A stretch of 64,000 nucleotides of DNA, taken from contig NZ_CP053564.1 in the NCBI RefSeq assembly GCF_013155125.1, positions 1,247,501 through 1,311,500 on the forward strand, written 5' to 3'. The notes under the pieces were generated by a model. The model did no database searches, was not told the DNA's origin, and saw only the letters and a list, made by a program, of their open reading frames with translations. Numbering within the stretch: the first letter of the stretch is position 1; each line of letters begins with the position of its first letter. Made by a program: the position numbers and the translations under genes. Shown one piece after another: positions 49,820 to 58,423 of this stretch. Origin of the DNA: Pseudonocardia broussonetiae (lineage in GTDB: Bacteria; Actinomycetota; Actinomycetes; Mycobacteriales; Pseudonocardiaceae).

Positions 49820-50632
49820 TCACGATGCCTCGCGCGCCCCGTCGGCCACCTCGTCGACGAACTCCTCGGCCGGGGCCCGCAGCAGCCCGTGCGCCTCCAG
49901 GAACACCTCGTGCGCCGCGCGTCCCGACCACCCCGGGGGCAGCAGCTCGGGCGGCAGGTCGGGGTCGCGGAACGGGAAGAGCCGGTAGTCGTGCATCAGC
50001 CGCATCCGCTCGACCAGCGCCTGCGCCCCGCGCAGCTCCCCGGCGCGGTAGCGGCCCAGCCGGGGGCGGTAGGCGGCGAGCAGGGCGGCGTAGTCGCGGT
50101 CGAGGCCCGCGAGGTCCCACGAGCGGGCCGCCATGTCGCGGTCGGCGCCGACGCCGTCGGACCGGGCGCGGAAGGCGTCGAGCCGGACCGAGGGCCGGTC
50201 GGCGAAGTCCGCCTTCACCTGCGCGGTCCGGTCGTGCGGGCTGAGCCAGACCGACGACGACAGCGGCCCGAAACCGAGCCAGGACAGCTTCTTGCGCAGC
50301 TGCTCGCGCAGCGCCCGCTCCGTCTCCGGCACCGAGTAGATGACCATGTGCCACTGCCCGTCCCAGGGGCCGGTGGCGCGGTCGAAGATGCGGGAGCGGC
50401 CCTCGTCGAGCAGCCGCCACGCCGTGTCGGTGAGCACGTAGGTGGTCTCGCGGCCGTCGCGGCGGCTGGCCAGCCAGCCCTCCTTGCGCAGCCGCGTCGC
50501 GACCACGCGCACCGTCGTCTCGGGGACGTCGAAGCCGGCCATCAGCGCCGTGAGCGTGCGCAGCCGGACCTCGCCGCCGCGGTAGCGCAGGTAGTCGCCG
50601 AACAGGTCGAACACCAGTGATCGCGCCTTCAC
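49820..50632 (-). CDS. PaaX-family transcriptional regulator
   Basis: 270 aa. N-terminal winged helix (about 1-75; L-R-T-L-T-A-L-M-A-G-F-D-V-P-E-T-T-V-R), central PaaX domain (W-H-M-V-I-Y-S-V-P-E, L-S-W-L-G-F-G-P-L-S-S-S-V-W-L-S-P) and the C-terminal domain with M-H-D-Y-R-L-F-P-F-R-D-P-D-L-P. PaaX proteins repress aromatic-acid (phenylacetyl-CoA) pathways; no paa genes are adjacent, so the target is open. Divergent from the alpha/beta hydrolase gene. GTG 50632 has GGGAGG about ten bases upstream. Confidence 0.88.
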   Translation of the reverse strand: MKARSLVFDLFGDYLRYRGGEVRLRTLTALMAGFDVPETTVRVVATRLRKEGWLASRRDGRETTYVLTDTAWRLLDEGRSRIFDRATGPWDGQWHMVIYSVPETERALREQLRKKLSWLGFGPLSSSVWLSPHDRTAQVKADFADRPSVRLDAFRARSDGVGADRDMAARSWDLAGLDRDYAALLAAYRPRLGRYRAGELRGAQALVERMRLMHDYRLFPFRDPDLPPELLPPGWSGRAAHEVFLEAHGLLRAPAEEFVDEVADGAREAS

Positions 50633-50728
50633 CCGGCCCACCCCTCCCGTGCCGTTCCGTTGACGGCCGTTGCGCCCCCGCCCCATGATGGCGCCGATCA
50701 CCCGACCCCCCGCAGCTGGGAGCACATG

Positions 50729-51448
50729 ATGGCCGAGACGTTCGTCCTGATCACCGGGGCGTGGCACGGCGGATGGGCCTGGCGTCCGGTCGCCCAGCAC
50801 CTGCGCGCCTCCGGGCACACCGTGCACACGCCCACCCTGCCGGGCGTCGCCGACGGGGACGACCCCACCGGCCTGCACCTGTCCGACGTCGTGGACTTCG
50901 TGGTCGAGTACGTCGAGAGCCGCGACCTGCACGACGTGACGCTGGTCGGGCACAGCTGGGGCGGCTACCCGATCACCGGCGCGGCGCCGCGCCTGGCGTC
51001 CCGGCTGAAGAAGGTCGTCTACTGGAGCGCGTTCGTGCCCGCGGCCGGCCGCTCGCTCTACGACGAGGTGCCCCCGCCCTACCAGGAGCTGTTCGCCGGA
51101 GTGGCCGCCGCGTCCGGGAACAACACGGTGACGCTGCCCTTCGAGGTGTTCCGCGACGGGTTCATCGCCGACGCGCCCGAGGCCGTGCAGAAGCTCGTGC
51201 ACGACCTGCTGGTGCCGCACCCGATGCAGTACTTCACCGAGACCGTCGAGCCGATCGACCCGGCGACGCTCGGCGTGCCCGTGGCCTACGTCTTCAGCGT
51301 CGACGACGTGGCCCTTCCGCCCGGCGAGTACGGCTGGGTGCCGCGCTTCCCCGAGCGGCTCGGCGTCACCGCGATCGAGGCCCCCGGCAGCCACGAGGCG
51401 ATGTTCACCCAGCCCGCGGGCCTGGCGGAGGCGCTGCTGAAGGCCTGA
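50729..51448 (+). CDS. Alpha/beta hydrolase (esterase/hydroxynitrile-lyase-like group)
   Basis: 239 aa. Nucleophile Ser in G-H-S-W-G-G-Y, oxyanion H-G-G near residue 14 (A-W-H-G-G-W-A-W), acid in V-D-D and catalytic His in P-G-S-H-E-A-M-F. The H-G-x-W-x-W opening is typical of the plant methylesterase/HNL-like bacterial group. ATG 50729 is six bases from GGGAG; the preceding in-frame ATG is too near. Divergent from the PaaX gene, which could regulate it. Confidence 0.87.
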   Translation: MAETFVLITGAWHGGWAWRPVAQHLRASGHTVHTPTLPGVADGDDPTGLHLSDVVDFVVEYVESRDLHDVTLVGHSWGGYPITGAAPRLASRLKKVVYWSAFVPAAGRSLYDEVPPPYQELFAGVAAASGNNTVTLPFEVFRDGFIADAPEAVQKLVHDLLVPHPMQYFTETVEPIDPATLGVPVAYVFSVDDVALPPGEYGWVPRFPERLGVTAIEAPGSHEAMFTQPAGLAEALLKA

Positions 51449-51455
51449 CCCCGCA

Positions 51456-51504
51456 CGCGAACGGCACTCTCACCCAACGAGGTTGGGCGAGAGTGCCGTT
51501 CGCG
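51456..51504. terminator. 23-bp-stem hairpin after the hydrolase gene
   Basis: Left arm 51456-51478 and right arm 51482-51504 pair with a single A-C mismatch and a three-base loop, eight bases past the stop codon. It is directly joined to a tandem repeat array. Confidence 0.7.
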
Positions 51505-51567
51505 CGAGGCCCCAGCGCGAGGCCCCAGCGCAGGCCCCAGCACGAGGCCCCAGCACGAGGCCCCAGC
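51504..51567. repeat. Five tandem copies of a 12-13-bp unit
   Basis: Units of the form (g/a)cgaggccccagc repeat at 51504, 51517, 51530 (one base short), 51542 and 51555, followed by a decayed copy. Non-coding, between the hydrolase terminator hairpin and the kinase promoter. Looks like a small minisatellite from replication slippage. Confidence 0.8.
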
Positions 51568-51653
51568 GCGGGGCCCGGTGCGGGCGTCAGCACATCGGGC
51601 GACCCTCGCCCTCCCGGCCCGCAGCGCCGCGCGCCGGTAGGTTCGGTGCCGCC

Positions 51654-52964
51654 ATGAGCGCTCCAGGAGGACCCGTGCAGCCAGGATCGGACCCGACCCG
51701 GCGCATCCCGGACCCCACGCGCCGCCTCGACGGCCCGCCGACCGAGCGCCTCGACCCCGGCGCCGGTCCGGGCGCCGGTCCGGGCACCGTGCTCGGCGGG
51801 CGCTACCGGCTCGAGGGGCTGCTCGGCTCCGGCGGCATGGCCGACGTCCACCGCGCCGAGGACCTGCGGCTCGACCGGGCCGTGGCGGTCAAGGTCTTCC
51901 GCCCCGGCACCGACCCGGACGGGGAGCGGCGCTTCGCCGAGGAGGCCCGCACGCTCGCCGGGCTGCGGCACCCCGGGCTCGTCGCCGTCCACGACTACGC
52001 CGTCGAGCGCGGCCGCGCCTACCTCGTGATGGAGCTGGTCGACGGCCCCACGCTGGCCCAGGAGCTCACCCGCGAGCCCTACGACGCCGAGTCCGCGACG
52101 CGCGTCGGCCTGGAGCTGGCGCAGGTGCTCGCCTACGTGCACGGCGAGGGCGTGGTGCACCGCGACGTCAAGCCGTCCAACGTCCTCGTCGACCGCGACG
52201 GCCGCATGCGCCTGGCCGACTTCGGCATCGCCCGGCTCGTCGGCAACTCGGGTCTGACGTCGGCCGACCTCGCCGTCGGCACCGTCGCCTACCTCGCCCC
52301 CGAGCAGGTGCGCGGCGAGGCCGTGGGCGCACCCGCGGACGTCTACGCCCTGGGCCTGCTGCTCCTGGAGGCGCTGCGCGGGCGCCGCGTGTTCGACGGC
52401 GACGACTGGACGGCCGCCGAGCAGCGGCTCGACCGGCCCCCACCCGTCCCCGCGTCGCTGCCCGAGCCGCTGCGCAGCACGCTGCGCGCGATGACCGACC
52501 CCGATCCCCGACGCCGCCCCGACGCCCGGGAGGTGGCGGCCCGGCTGAGCGCGCCCGCCGCCGCCCCGGAGCCCGAGCGCCCCGACCGGCGCGGGCTGTG
52601 GGTCGGGCTCGCGGTGCTCGCCGTCGGCCTGGTGGCGCTGTTCGCCCTCACCCGCGGCGGCGACGAGCCGGCCGACCCGGCGCAGGCCGCCCCGTCCTCG
52701 GCGGTGGAGACGACGGAGGCCGAGCCGACGGAGGACGCCGCCGACCCGACCACCGAGCCGAGCACCGACGCCGACGACGGCACCGACGCGGGCGACGGCG
52801 ACGGCGGCATCTCGTTCCCCGACATCCCCTCCGACATCGCGGACATCCCCGACCTCGACATCCCCACCGACCTGCCCGAGATCCCGCAGGTCCCCGAGGG
52901 CGCCGTCGACGACGCCCGCAGCGCGTGGGAGCGGTTCACCGACTGGCTGGGCCAGTTCTTCTAG
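51654..52964 (+). CDS. Transmembrane serine/threonine protein kinase
   Basis: 436 aa. Pkn-type kinase: G-loop G-S-G-G-M-A at 59-64, Lys80, catalytic loop HRDVKPSN 169-176, DFG 189-191, activation-segment T-V-A-Y-L-A-P-E-Q. One TM helix (about 313-332), then an extracellular Asp/Glu/Pro-rich tail with spaced D-I-P motifs and an amphipathic end. No PASTA domains, so the signal differs from PknB. ATG 51654 is near a TAGGTT -10 box; GTG 51675 has AGGAGG four bases upstream and could be the real start. Confidence 0.88.
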   Translation: MSAPGGPVQPGSDPTRRIPDPTRRLDGPPTERLDPGAGPGAGPGTVLGGRYRLEGLLGSGGMADVHRAEDLRLDRAVAVKVFRPGTDPDGERRFAEEARTLAGLRHPGLVAVHDYAVERGRAYLVMELVDGPTLAQELTREPYDAESATRVGLELAQVLAYVHGEGVVHRDVKPSNVLVDRDGRMRLADFGIARLVGNSGLTSADLAVGTVAYLAPEQVRGEAVGAPADVYALGLLLLEALRGRRVFDGDDWTAAEQRLDRPPPVPASLPEPLRSTLRAMTDPDPRRRPDAREVAARLSAPAAAPEPERPDRRGLWVGLAVLAVGLVALFALTRGGDEPADPAQAAPSSAVETTEAEPTEDAADPTTEPSTDADDGTDAGDGDGGISFPDIPSDIADIPDLDIPTDLPEIPQVPEGAVDDARSAWERFTDWLGQFF

Positions 52965-52980
52965 ACGAGCGGGCCGGGGC

Positions 52981-53451
52981 TCAGGCCCCCTCGACCGCAC
53001 CCGGGGGCAGGAAGTCGACGTCGTGCAGCGCGGAGAGCCGCACGACCTCGGCCGGGTCGGTCAGGTCGTGCAGCCGGTCGAACAGCTGCGCGAGCCGCCC
53101 GGCCGGGCTCACCCAGAACAGCGCGCGGGAGTTCGCGTCGCTGCGGTTGTAGTAGGCGTGCGGCAGCCCCTTCGGCATCCGCACGGTGTCGCCGGGGCCC
53201 GCCTTCTCCCACTGCCCGTCGAGGTAGAGCGTGAACACGCCCTCCAGCACGTAGATGTGCTCGTCCTGCGTGGTGTGCACGTGCGGCGGCACGCCGGTGC
53301 CGGGCGGGTCGAGCGTCTCGAAGGCGAAGCTGGTGTCGCTCGCCGCTTTGAGCGCGTAGGTGTGGCCGAGCACGTTCCAGATGCGGTTGCCCTCGCCCGC
53401 GAGGGTGATGCCGGCGGGCAGGGGTCCGAGCACGATCTCGTCTGCGGTCAT
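52981..53451 (-). CDS. Cupin-domain protein
   Basis: 156 aa. Cupin motif 1 P-P-H-V-H-T-T-Q-D-E-H with downstream L-E-G, and motif 2 P-K-G-L-P-H-A-Y-Y-N give the metal-binding His/Glu set. Similar small cupins are quercetinase-like or dioxygenase-like; substrate unknown. Starts seven bases from the stop of the CBS gene upstream, same strand. Confidence 0.82.
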   Translation of the reverse strand: MTADEIVLGPLPAGITLAGEGNRIWNVLGHTYALKAASDTSFAFETLDPPGTGVPPHVHTTQDEHIYVLEGVFTLYLDGQWEKAGPGDTVRMPKGLPHAYYNRSDANSRALFWVSPAGRLAQLFDRLHDLTDPAEVVRLSALHDVDFLPPGAVEGA

Positions 53452-53458
53452 CGGCAGA

Positions 53459-54298
53459 TCACACCAGATCGCCGCGGCTCAGCACCCCCACCAGAGCCTG
53501 CCCGTCGACGACCGGCACCATCCGGAGCCCCTGCTCGGCCACCAGAGCCACCACCTCGCCCACCGTGGCGTCGACCGGCACCGTCACCGGGGTCCGGGTC
53601 ATCACCGCGCCGACAGTGCGCGGGCCGCGCCGCCCGGCGATGCGGTCGCCGAGCAGGTCGGCCTCGCTGACGACGCCGACCAGCCGTCCCCCGTCGACGA
53701 CGGGCAGCGCGGTGAACCGGCGCGCCAGCAGCAGCTCGACGGCGAGCTCGACGGCGTCCCCCGGCGCCACCGTGACGACGTCGGTCGTCATCAGCTCGCG
53801 CACCGGCGTGGCGGCGGTGAGCGCCGGCCGCTCCCGCCCCGGCCGGGTGAGCGCGAGCAGCACCTCGTCGTCGGCGTCGTCGCGCCCGGTGACCCGCCGC
53901 ACCAGCGCGTCGAAGCGGCCGCGGCGCCGCGGCGGGCGGAGCAGGTCGCTGCGCGTGACGACCCCGACGAGGGTGCCCCGCTCCACGACCGGCATCACCC
54001 GCAGCTCGCCGTGCGCGCGCATCCGCTGCGCCACGACCGACGGGCTCGCCGTCGGCGGCATCGTCAGGACGTCGGGGTTCATGACCTGCTCGACGAGCGC
54101 GCTGTCGTCGCCGCCGGACTCGCGGTGGCGCAGCACGTCGAGCAGGCTCAGCACCCCGACGAGCCGGTGCCGGGCGTTGACCACCGGCAGCGCGCTGAAC
54201 CCGAAGCGCCGCAGCCGCTCCAGCGCCACCGCGACGGTGGCGTCCCCCCGCACCGTGACGACCCGCGTGCTCATGACGTCCCGCACCCCTCGCGCCAT
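53459..54298 (-). CDS. Quadruple CBS-domain protein
   Basis: 279 aa consisting of four CBS modules in two Bateman pairs, each with the V-x-D-V-M or E-L-M-T opening and a L-V-G-V-L/V-S-x-x-D-L end. No enzymatic or DNA-binding part, so it probably senses adenine nucleotides or similar ligands for an unknown partner. TACGGT stands six bases before the ATG at 54298 (leaderless). The downstream cupin gene is likely co-transcribed. Confidence 0.88.
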   Translation of the reverse strand: MARGVRDVMSTRVVTVRGDATVAVALERLRRFGFSALPVVNARHRLVGVLSLLDVLRHRESGGDDSALVEQVMNPDVLTMPPTASPSVVAQRMRAHGELRVMPVVERGTLVGVVTRSDLLRPPRRRGRFDALVRRVTGRDDADDEVLLALTRPGRERPALTAATPVRELMTTDVVTVAPGDAVELAVELLLARRFTALPVVDGGRLVGVVSEADLLGDRIAGRRGPRTVGAVMTRTPVTVPVDATVGEVVALVAEQGLRMVPVVDGQALVGVLSRGDLV

Positions 54299-54370
54299 GG
54301 CCCCACCGTAGGTCCGGGGCCCGCGCTCCGGCCACGCCTCCTGTCGGGGGTCCCGGGCACAATCGGGTCC

Positions 54371-55396
54371 GTGACCGACACGGTGGTGCAGGACGACCCC
54401 GACCTGAGCCGCGCCCGCGCGGGCGACGACGCCGCGTTCACCCGGCTCGTCGCCCCGCTGCGCCGCGAGCTGCACGCGCACTGCTACCGGATGCTGGGCT
54501 CCACCCACGACGCCGAGGACGCCCTGCAGGAGGCGCTCGTGCGGGCGTGGAAGGGGCTGCCCGGGTTCGAGGGCCGCAGCTCGCTGCGGTCCTGGCTCTA
54601 CACCGTCGCCACCCGCACCTGCCTGACGGCGGTGGAGCGCCGCGGGAGGCGGGCGCTGCCGATGGACGTCGGCCCGGCCAGCGAGCACGTCGTCACCGGC
54701 GACACCCCGCTCGGCGAGGTGGCCTGGCTCGGCCCCTACCCCGACGTCGGGCTCGCCGCGGGCGCGGCCGCCCCGGAGGCGCGCTACGAGCAGCGCGAGG
54801 CCGTCGAGCTCGCGTTCGTCGCCGCCTGCCAGCACCTGCCGGGCAACCAGCGGGCCGCCCTGCTGCTGTTCGAGGTGCTCGGCTTCTCCGCCGCGGAGAT
54901 CGCCGAGCTCATGCAGACCTCCACCGCGTCGGTCAACAGCGCGCTGCAGCGGGCGCGCCGGGTCGTCGCGGAGCGGGTGCCCGAGCGCACCCAGCAGCAG
55001 ACGCTGCGCGAGCTCGACGACGCCCGCGTCCGCGCGATCGTCACCGGCTACTCCTCGGCGCTGGAGCGCGGCGACGCCGGCGCGCTGGTCGCCCTGCTCA
55101 CCGAGGACGTCACGTGGTCGATGCCGCCGCTGCCGCACTGGTACCGCGGCATCGACGCCGTCACGGAGTTCGCGGTGGCCGTGCCGCTGGGCTCGTGCGG
55201 GCAGTGGCGCCACCGCCCCGTCACCGCCAACGGGCAGCCGGCCGTGGCCGCCTACCTGCGCGCCGACGGCGACGGCCCGTTCCTGCCGTGGTCGATCAAC
55301 GTCCTCACGGTCCGCGACGGGCGCATCGCCGAGGTCGTCTCGTTCATCGGCGCCGGGCACTTCGCGGCGTTCGGCCTGCCCGGGTCGGTGGACTGA
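54371..55396 (+). CDS. ECF-type sigma factor with SnoaL-like C-terminal domain
   Basis: 341 aa. Sigma region 2 (H-C-Y-R-M-L-G-S-T-H-D-A-E-D-A-L-Q-E) and region 4 (L-P-G-N-Q-R-A-A-L-L-L-F-E-V-L-G-F-S-A-A-E-I-A-E) are followed from about residue 215 by a SnoaL-like domain (W-S-M-P-P-L-P-H-W-Y-R-G). This is the SigG/SigX5-like layout, where the extra domain replaces or supplements an anti-sigma factor. No anti-sigma gene adjoins. CACAAT is seven bases before the GTG. Confidence 0.9.
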   Translation: MTDTVVQDDPDLSRARAGDDAAFTRLVAPLRRELHAHCYRMLGSTHDAEDALQEALVRAWKGLPGFEGRSSLRSWLYTVATRTCLTAVERRGRRALPMDVGPASEHVVTGDTPLGEVAWLGPYPDVGLAAGAAAPEARYEQREAVELAFVAACQHLPGNQRAALLLFEVLGFSAAEIAELMQTSTASVNSALQRARRVVAERVPERTQQQTLRELDDARVRAIVTGYSSALERGDAGALVALLTEDVTWSMPPLPHWYRGIDAVTEFAVAVPLGSCGQWRHRPVTANGQPAVAAYLRADGDGPFLPWSINVLTVRDGRIAEVVSFIGAGHFAAFGLPGSVD

Positions 55397-55399
55397 GGG

Positions 55400-56173
55400 T
55401 CAGTCGTTCTCCCACAGCGCCCACGGCCGGTCGCCCGCGAGGTAGGCGCGCTCCAGCGCCGAGCGCTCCTTGTTGGTGTCGGCCGGCGCCCAGAACCCGC
55501 GGTGCCGGTGGGCGAGCAGGCGGCCCTCCTTGGCCAGCGCCGCGCAGGCGTCGTCCATGAGGTCGCCGCCCTCGGGCAGGTAGTCGAAGATCTCCGGGCG
55601 CAGCACGAAGAAGCCGCCGTTCTCCCACAGCGGCATCTCGTGCAGCGGCGTGACGCTGGAGACGCGCCCGTCGGCGGCCAGGTCGACGCAGTGGAACGAG
55701 GCCTGCGGCGTGACGGCCAGCAGGGTGGCGACCGCGTCGGTGGCGGCGAAGTCGTCGACCATGGCGTCGAGGTCGAGGTCGGTGAGGACGTCGGCGTAGT
55801 TGGCCAGGAACATCTCCTCGCCCTCGACGTGCTCGCGCACCCGCCGCAGCCGCTCGCCGATCGGCGAGCCCTCGCCGGTCTGGACGAACGTGATCGTCCA
55901 GTCCTGGATGTCGGAGCCCAGCAGCTCGACCTCGCCCCCCTTGAGCACGAAGTCGTTGGACGCCGTCTCGTTGTACTCGAGGAAGAAGTCCTTGATGTAC
56001 TGGGCGCCGTAGCCCAGGCACAGGACGAAGTCGGTGTGCCCGAAGTGCGCGTAGTAGCGCATGACGTGCCAGATCAGAGGGCGCGGGCCCACGCGGAACA
56101 TCGGCTTCGGCACGTCGGTGACGCCGTCACGCATCCGGGTGCCGTAGCCCCCGCAGAACAGCACGACCTTCAC
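55400..56173 (-). CDS. Sugar-phosphate nucleotidyltransferase (glucose-1-phosphate cytidylyltransferase-like)
   Basis: 257 aa. Nucleotide-binding C-G-G-Y-G-T-R-M at 7-14, K-P-M near 24, and the RfbF-like run R-P-L-I-W-H-V-M-R-Y-Y. The metal Asp is in A-D-V-L. Would make an NDP-glucose for a surface or secondary glycan. No dehydratase or glycosyltransferase gene is adjacent, so the nucleotide (CTP versus TTP/UTP) and pathway are unclear. Convergent with the sigma gene by three bases. Confidence 0.83.
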   Translation of the reverse strand: MKVVLFCGGYGTRMRDGVTDVPKPMFRVGPRPLIWHVMRYYAHFGHTDFVLCLGYGAQYIKDFFLEYNETASNDFVLKGGEVELLGSDIQDWTITFVQTGEGSPIGERLRRVREHVEGEEMFLANYADVLTDLDLDAMVDDFAATDAVATLLAVTPQASFHCVDLAADGRVSSVTPLHEMPLWENGGFFVLRPEIFDYLPEGGDLMDDACAALAKEGRLLAHRHRGFWAPADTNKERSALERAYLAGDRPWALWEND

Positions 56174-56325
56174 AGGATCCCCCCGGTAACGGACATACCG
56201 GCACTCTAACGCCACGTGAGAGTTGGTCATCGACCCCGACGGGTGACGCTCCCGTCCGAACCGCACCGAGCGGCGCGCCGAAGGGGGGCGTCGCGGGCGG
56301 GGGCGTGATGGGGCAGAGTCGGGGC

Positions 56326-57360
56326 GTGCCCGGTGCCCGCGTCGTCCTCGCCGTCGACGGCAACTCGATCCTGCACCGGTGCTTCCACTCCCAGGCGCGC
56401 ACGGGCTTCCGCTCCGCGGACGGGCGGCCCCGCTGGGCGGTGCGCGGGCTGCTGTCGCAGCTGGTCGCGGCCGTCGACCGGATCGGGCCGGACCACGTCG
56501 TCGTCGGCTTCGACGACCCGGCCGCGAGCGTGCGGCGCGAGCGCTGGCCGCAGTACAAGGCGCACCGCACGGAGAAGCTCGCCACGCTCGTCGAGCAGCT
56601 CGACGCCGCCGCCGACGTGCTGCGCGCGCTCGGGATCCCCGTCGTCGTGCCGACGGGCTGGGAGGCCGACGACGTGCTCGCCTCCGTCGCGCGCCAGGCC
56701 CCGGCCGCCGGTGCGACGACGGTGGTCATGACCTCCGACCGAGACGCCTTCGGGCTGATCGACGAGCACACGCGCGTGCTGCGGATCATCAACGGCGGCG
56801 TCGACGCCTCCCCGGTGCTCACGCCCGACCGGCTCGTCACGCTGCTGGGGGTGCGCCCCGACCAGTACCCCGACTTCGCGGCGCTGCGCGGCGACCCCTC
56901 GGACAACCTGCCCGGCGTCCGCGGGGTCGGGCCGCGCACCGCGGCCCGGCTGCTGGCCGCGCTCGGCGGGGCACAGGCCGCGTTCGACGACCTCGCGGCG
57001 GGCGGCACCCGCGTCGCCGACGCCGTGGGGCCGGCCGCCGCCGGACGGCTCGCCGCAGCCGGAGCCCGCGAGGCGTGGGAGCTCAACCGGCAGGTCATGG
57101 TGATGCGCGGGGACGTGCCCGTCGACCTCGGCGCCGGGTGCCTGCCGCTCCCCGTCGACGCCGTGCGCGCGGCCTTCGCCGAGCAGGACCTGCCCTGGAC
57201 CGCCGCCACGGCGCTGCGGGCGCTCGCCCACGACGACTCGACTCCCCCGCCACCCGCCCGCACCGACCTGGAGACCGGCTGGTCCCCGCGGGGGTCCGGG
57301 CCGCGGCGCCGCCCGCCGCTGCCCCGCAAGCCCGTGGTCGACCAGCTCGCCCTCTTCTAG
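56326..57360 (+). CDS. Stand-alone 5'-3' exonuclease (flap endonuclease family)
   Basis: 344 aa. PIN-like FEN domain with the metal-binding acids in V-D-G-N-S, F-D-D-P, W-E-A-D-D and S-D-R-D, and the helix-hairpin-helix G-V-R-G-V-G-P-R-T-A. It resembles the N-terminal nuclease of DNA polymerase I without a polymerase. After a Pro/Arg-rich linker the protein ends exactly with D-Q-L-A-L-F, a canonical sliding-clamp-binding motif (340-344). Role: flap or RNA-primer removal. CAGAGT is six bases before the GTG; ATG 56305 is an alternative start. Confidence 0.88.
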   Translation: MPGARVVLAVDGNSILHRCFHSQARTGFRSADGRPRWAVRGLLSQLVAAVDRIGPDHVVVGFDDPAASVRRERWPQYKAHRTEKLATLVEQLDAAADVLRALGIPVVVPTGWEADDVLASVARQAPAAGATTVVMTSDRDAFGLIDEHTRVLRIINGGVDASPVLTPDRLVTLLGVRPDQYPDFAALRGDPSDNLPGVRGVGPRTAARLLAALGGAQAAFDDLAAGGTRVADAVGPAAAGRLAAAGAREAWELNRQVMVMRGDVPVDLGAGCLPLPVDAVRAAFAEQDLPWTAATALRALAHDDSTPPPPARTDLETGWSPRGSGPRRRPPLPRKPVVDQLALF

Positions 57361-57371
57361 GCTGCGGTGCG

Positions 57372-57950
57372 CTACCGCGGCGGCCAGTCGAACTCGCGCA
57401 GGTAGCAGCTGCCGCACATCGACTCGTAGCCCACGTCGCCCTCGATGGCGACCTGGTCGCCGGACTGGGTGAACCCGCCGTCGACCGTGCGCGCGTTGAG
57501 GATGGCCTTGCGCCCGCACCGGCAGATCGTCTTCAGCTCCTCGATGGAGTGCGCGAGCTCCATCAGCCGGATGCTGCCCGGGAAGCCGCGGGTGCGGAAG
57601 TCGCTGCGCAGGCCGTAGGCGATCACCGGCACTCCGTCCTCGACCGCGAGCCGGAACAGGTCGTCGACCTGCGCCGGGACGAGGAACTGCGCCTCGTCGA
57701 CGAGCACGCAGTCGACGGGCGGCACGCGCCCGGCGAGGACCCGCTCGCGCACCGGTACCTCCGGCCCCGCGACGAGGTCGACGTCGCGGTCGACGCCGAT
57801 CCGCGACAGCACCGCCGGGCTCTTCGTGTCGGTCGACGGCTTGACGATGAGGACGCGCTGCCCGCGCTCCTCGTAGTTGTGCGCCACCTGGATCAGCGCC
57901 GTCGACTTGCCGGAGTTCATCGCGCCGTAGCGGAAGTACAGCTTGGCCAC
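57372..57950 (-). CDS. tdk: Thymidine kinase
   Basis: 192 aa type-II TK. Walker A GAMNSGKST at 9-17, Walker B/lasso D-E-A-Q-F, four zinc-binding Cys (C-R-C-G near 150 and C-G-S-C near 182). Salvages thymidine. TACGGT stands five bases before the GTG at 57950 (leaderless). Convergent with the exonuclease gene. Confidence 0.95.
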   Translation of the reverse strand: MAKLYFRYGAMNSGKSTALIQVAHNYEERGQRVLIVKPSTDTKSPAVLSRIGVDRDVDLVAGPEVPVRERVLAGRVPPVDCVLVDEAQFLVPAQVDDLFRLAVEDGVPVIAYGLRSDFRTRGFPGSIRLMELAHSIEELKTICRCGRKAILNARTVDGGFTQSGDQVAIEGDVGYESMCGSCYLREFDWPPR

Positions 57951-58055
57951 GGCCCACCGTAGCCCGGCGTCCCGGACGCCCCCCGCGTGCGTGACGGCCC
58001 CGCCCCGGGGTACCCGCCGCGCGTCAGCGCAGGACCACCCCACGAGGAGGTAACC

Positions 58056-58295
58056 ATGGCCACGGGTGAGACCGGATTCAGCGACGTGATCTTCGACCTG
58101 GTGTCGGTGCAGTACCACTCGCTGAAGGCGGGTCACGACTACGGGCAGTACGTCCGCGACGCGCGCAACGCCGGCTACGACGACGTCGCGTCGTTCTTCG
58201 AGCAGGTCATGAAGGAGGACTCGGAGCGGGCGGCCCGCTGCCACGACTTCATGCGGAAGCTGGGGTCGAAGGAGGACATGGGCTCGACGCAGTAG
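58056..58295 (+). CDS. Small helical protein of unknown function
   Basis: 79 aa with strong ribosome site GAGGAGG five bases before the ATG. Predicted as a helical hairpin: the first helix Y-H-S-L-K-A-G-H-D-Y-G-Q-Y, the second F-F-E-Q-V-M-K-E-D-S-E-R-A-A-R-C-H. The spaced His/Asp/Glu residues recall half of a ferritin-like four-helix bundle, which would require dimerisation; this is inference. Ends with a disordered S-K-E-D-M-G-S-T-Q tail. Confidence 0.75.
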   Translation: MATGETGFSDVIFDLVSVQYHSLKAGHDYGQYVRDARNAGYDDVASFFEQVMKEDSERAARCHDFMRKLGSKEDMGSTQ

Positions 58296-58367
58296 CTGGT
58301 CCGGTACCGCGGCGAGCGCCTGCCGGCCGCGGGCGGAGGCGAGGACCAGGACCCGCACCGGGGACGG

Positions 58368-58404
58368 CGACCGGCCCGGGACCATCGTGGTCCCGGGCCG
58401 GTCG
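58368..58404. terminator. 17-bp-stem bidirectional hairpin
   Basis: Perfect stem 58368-58384 with 58388-58404, three-base loop, GC-rich, between the convergent small-protein gene and SGNH hydrolase gene (128-base gap). Confidence 0.75.
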
Positions 58405-58423
58405 TCGGTGCGGTGTGGCTGCG

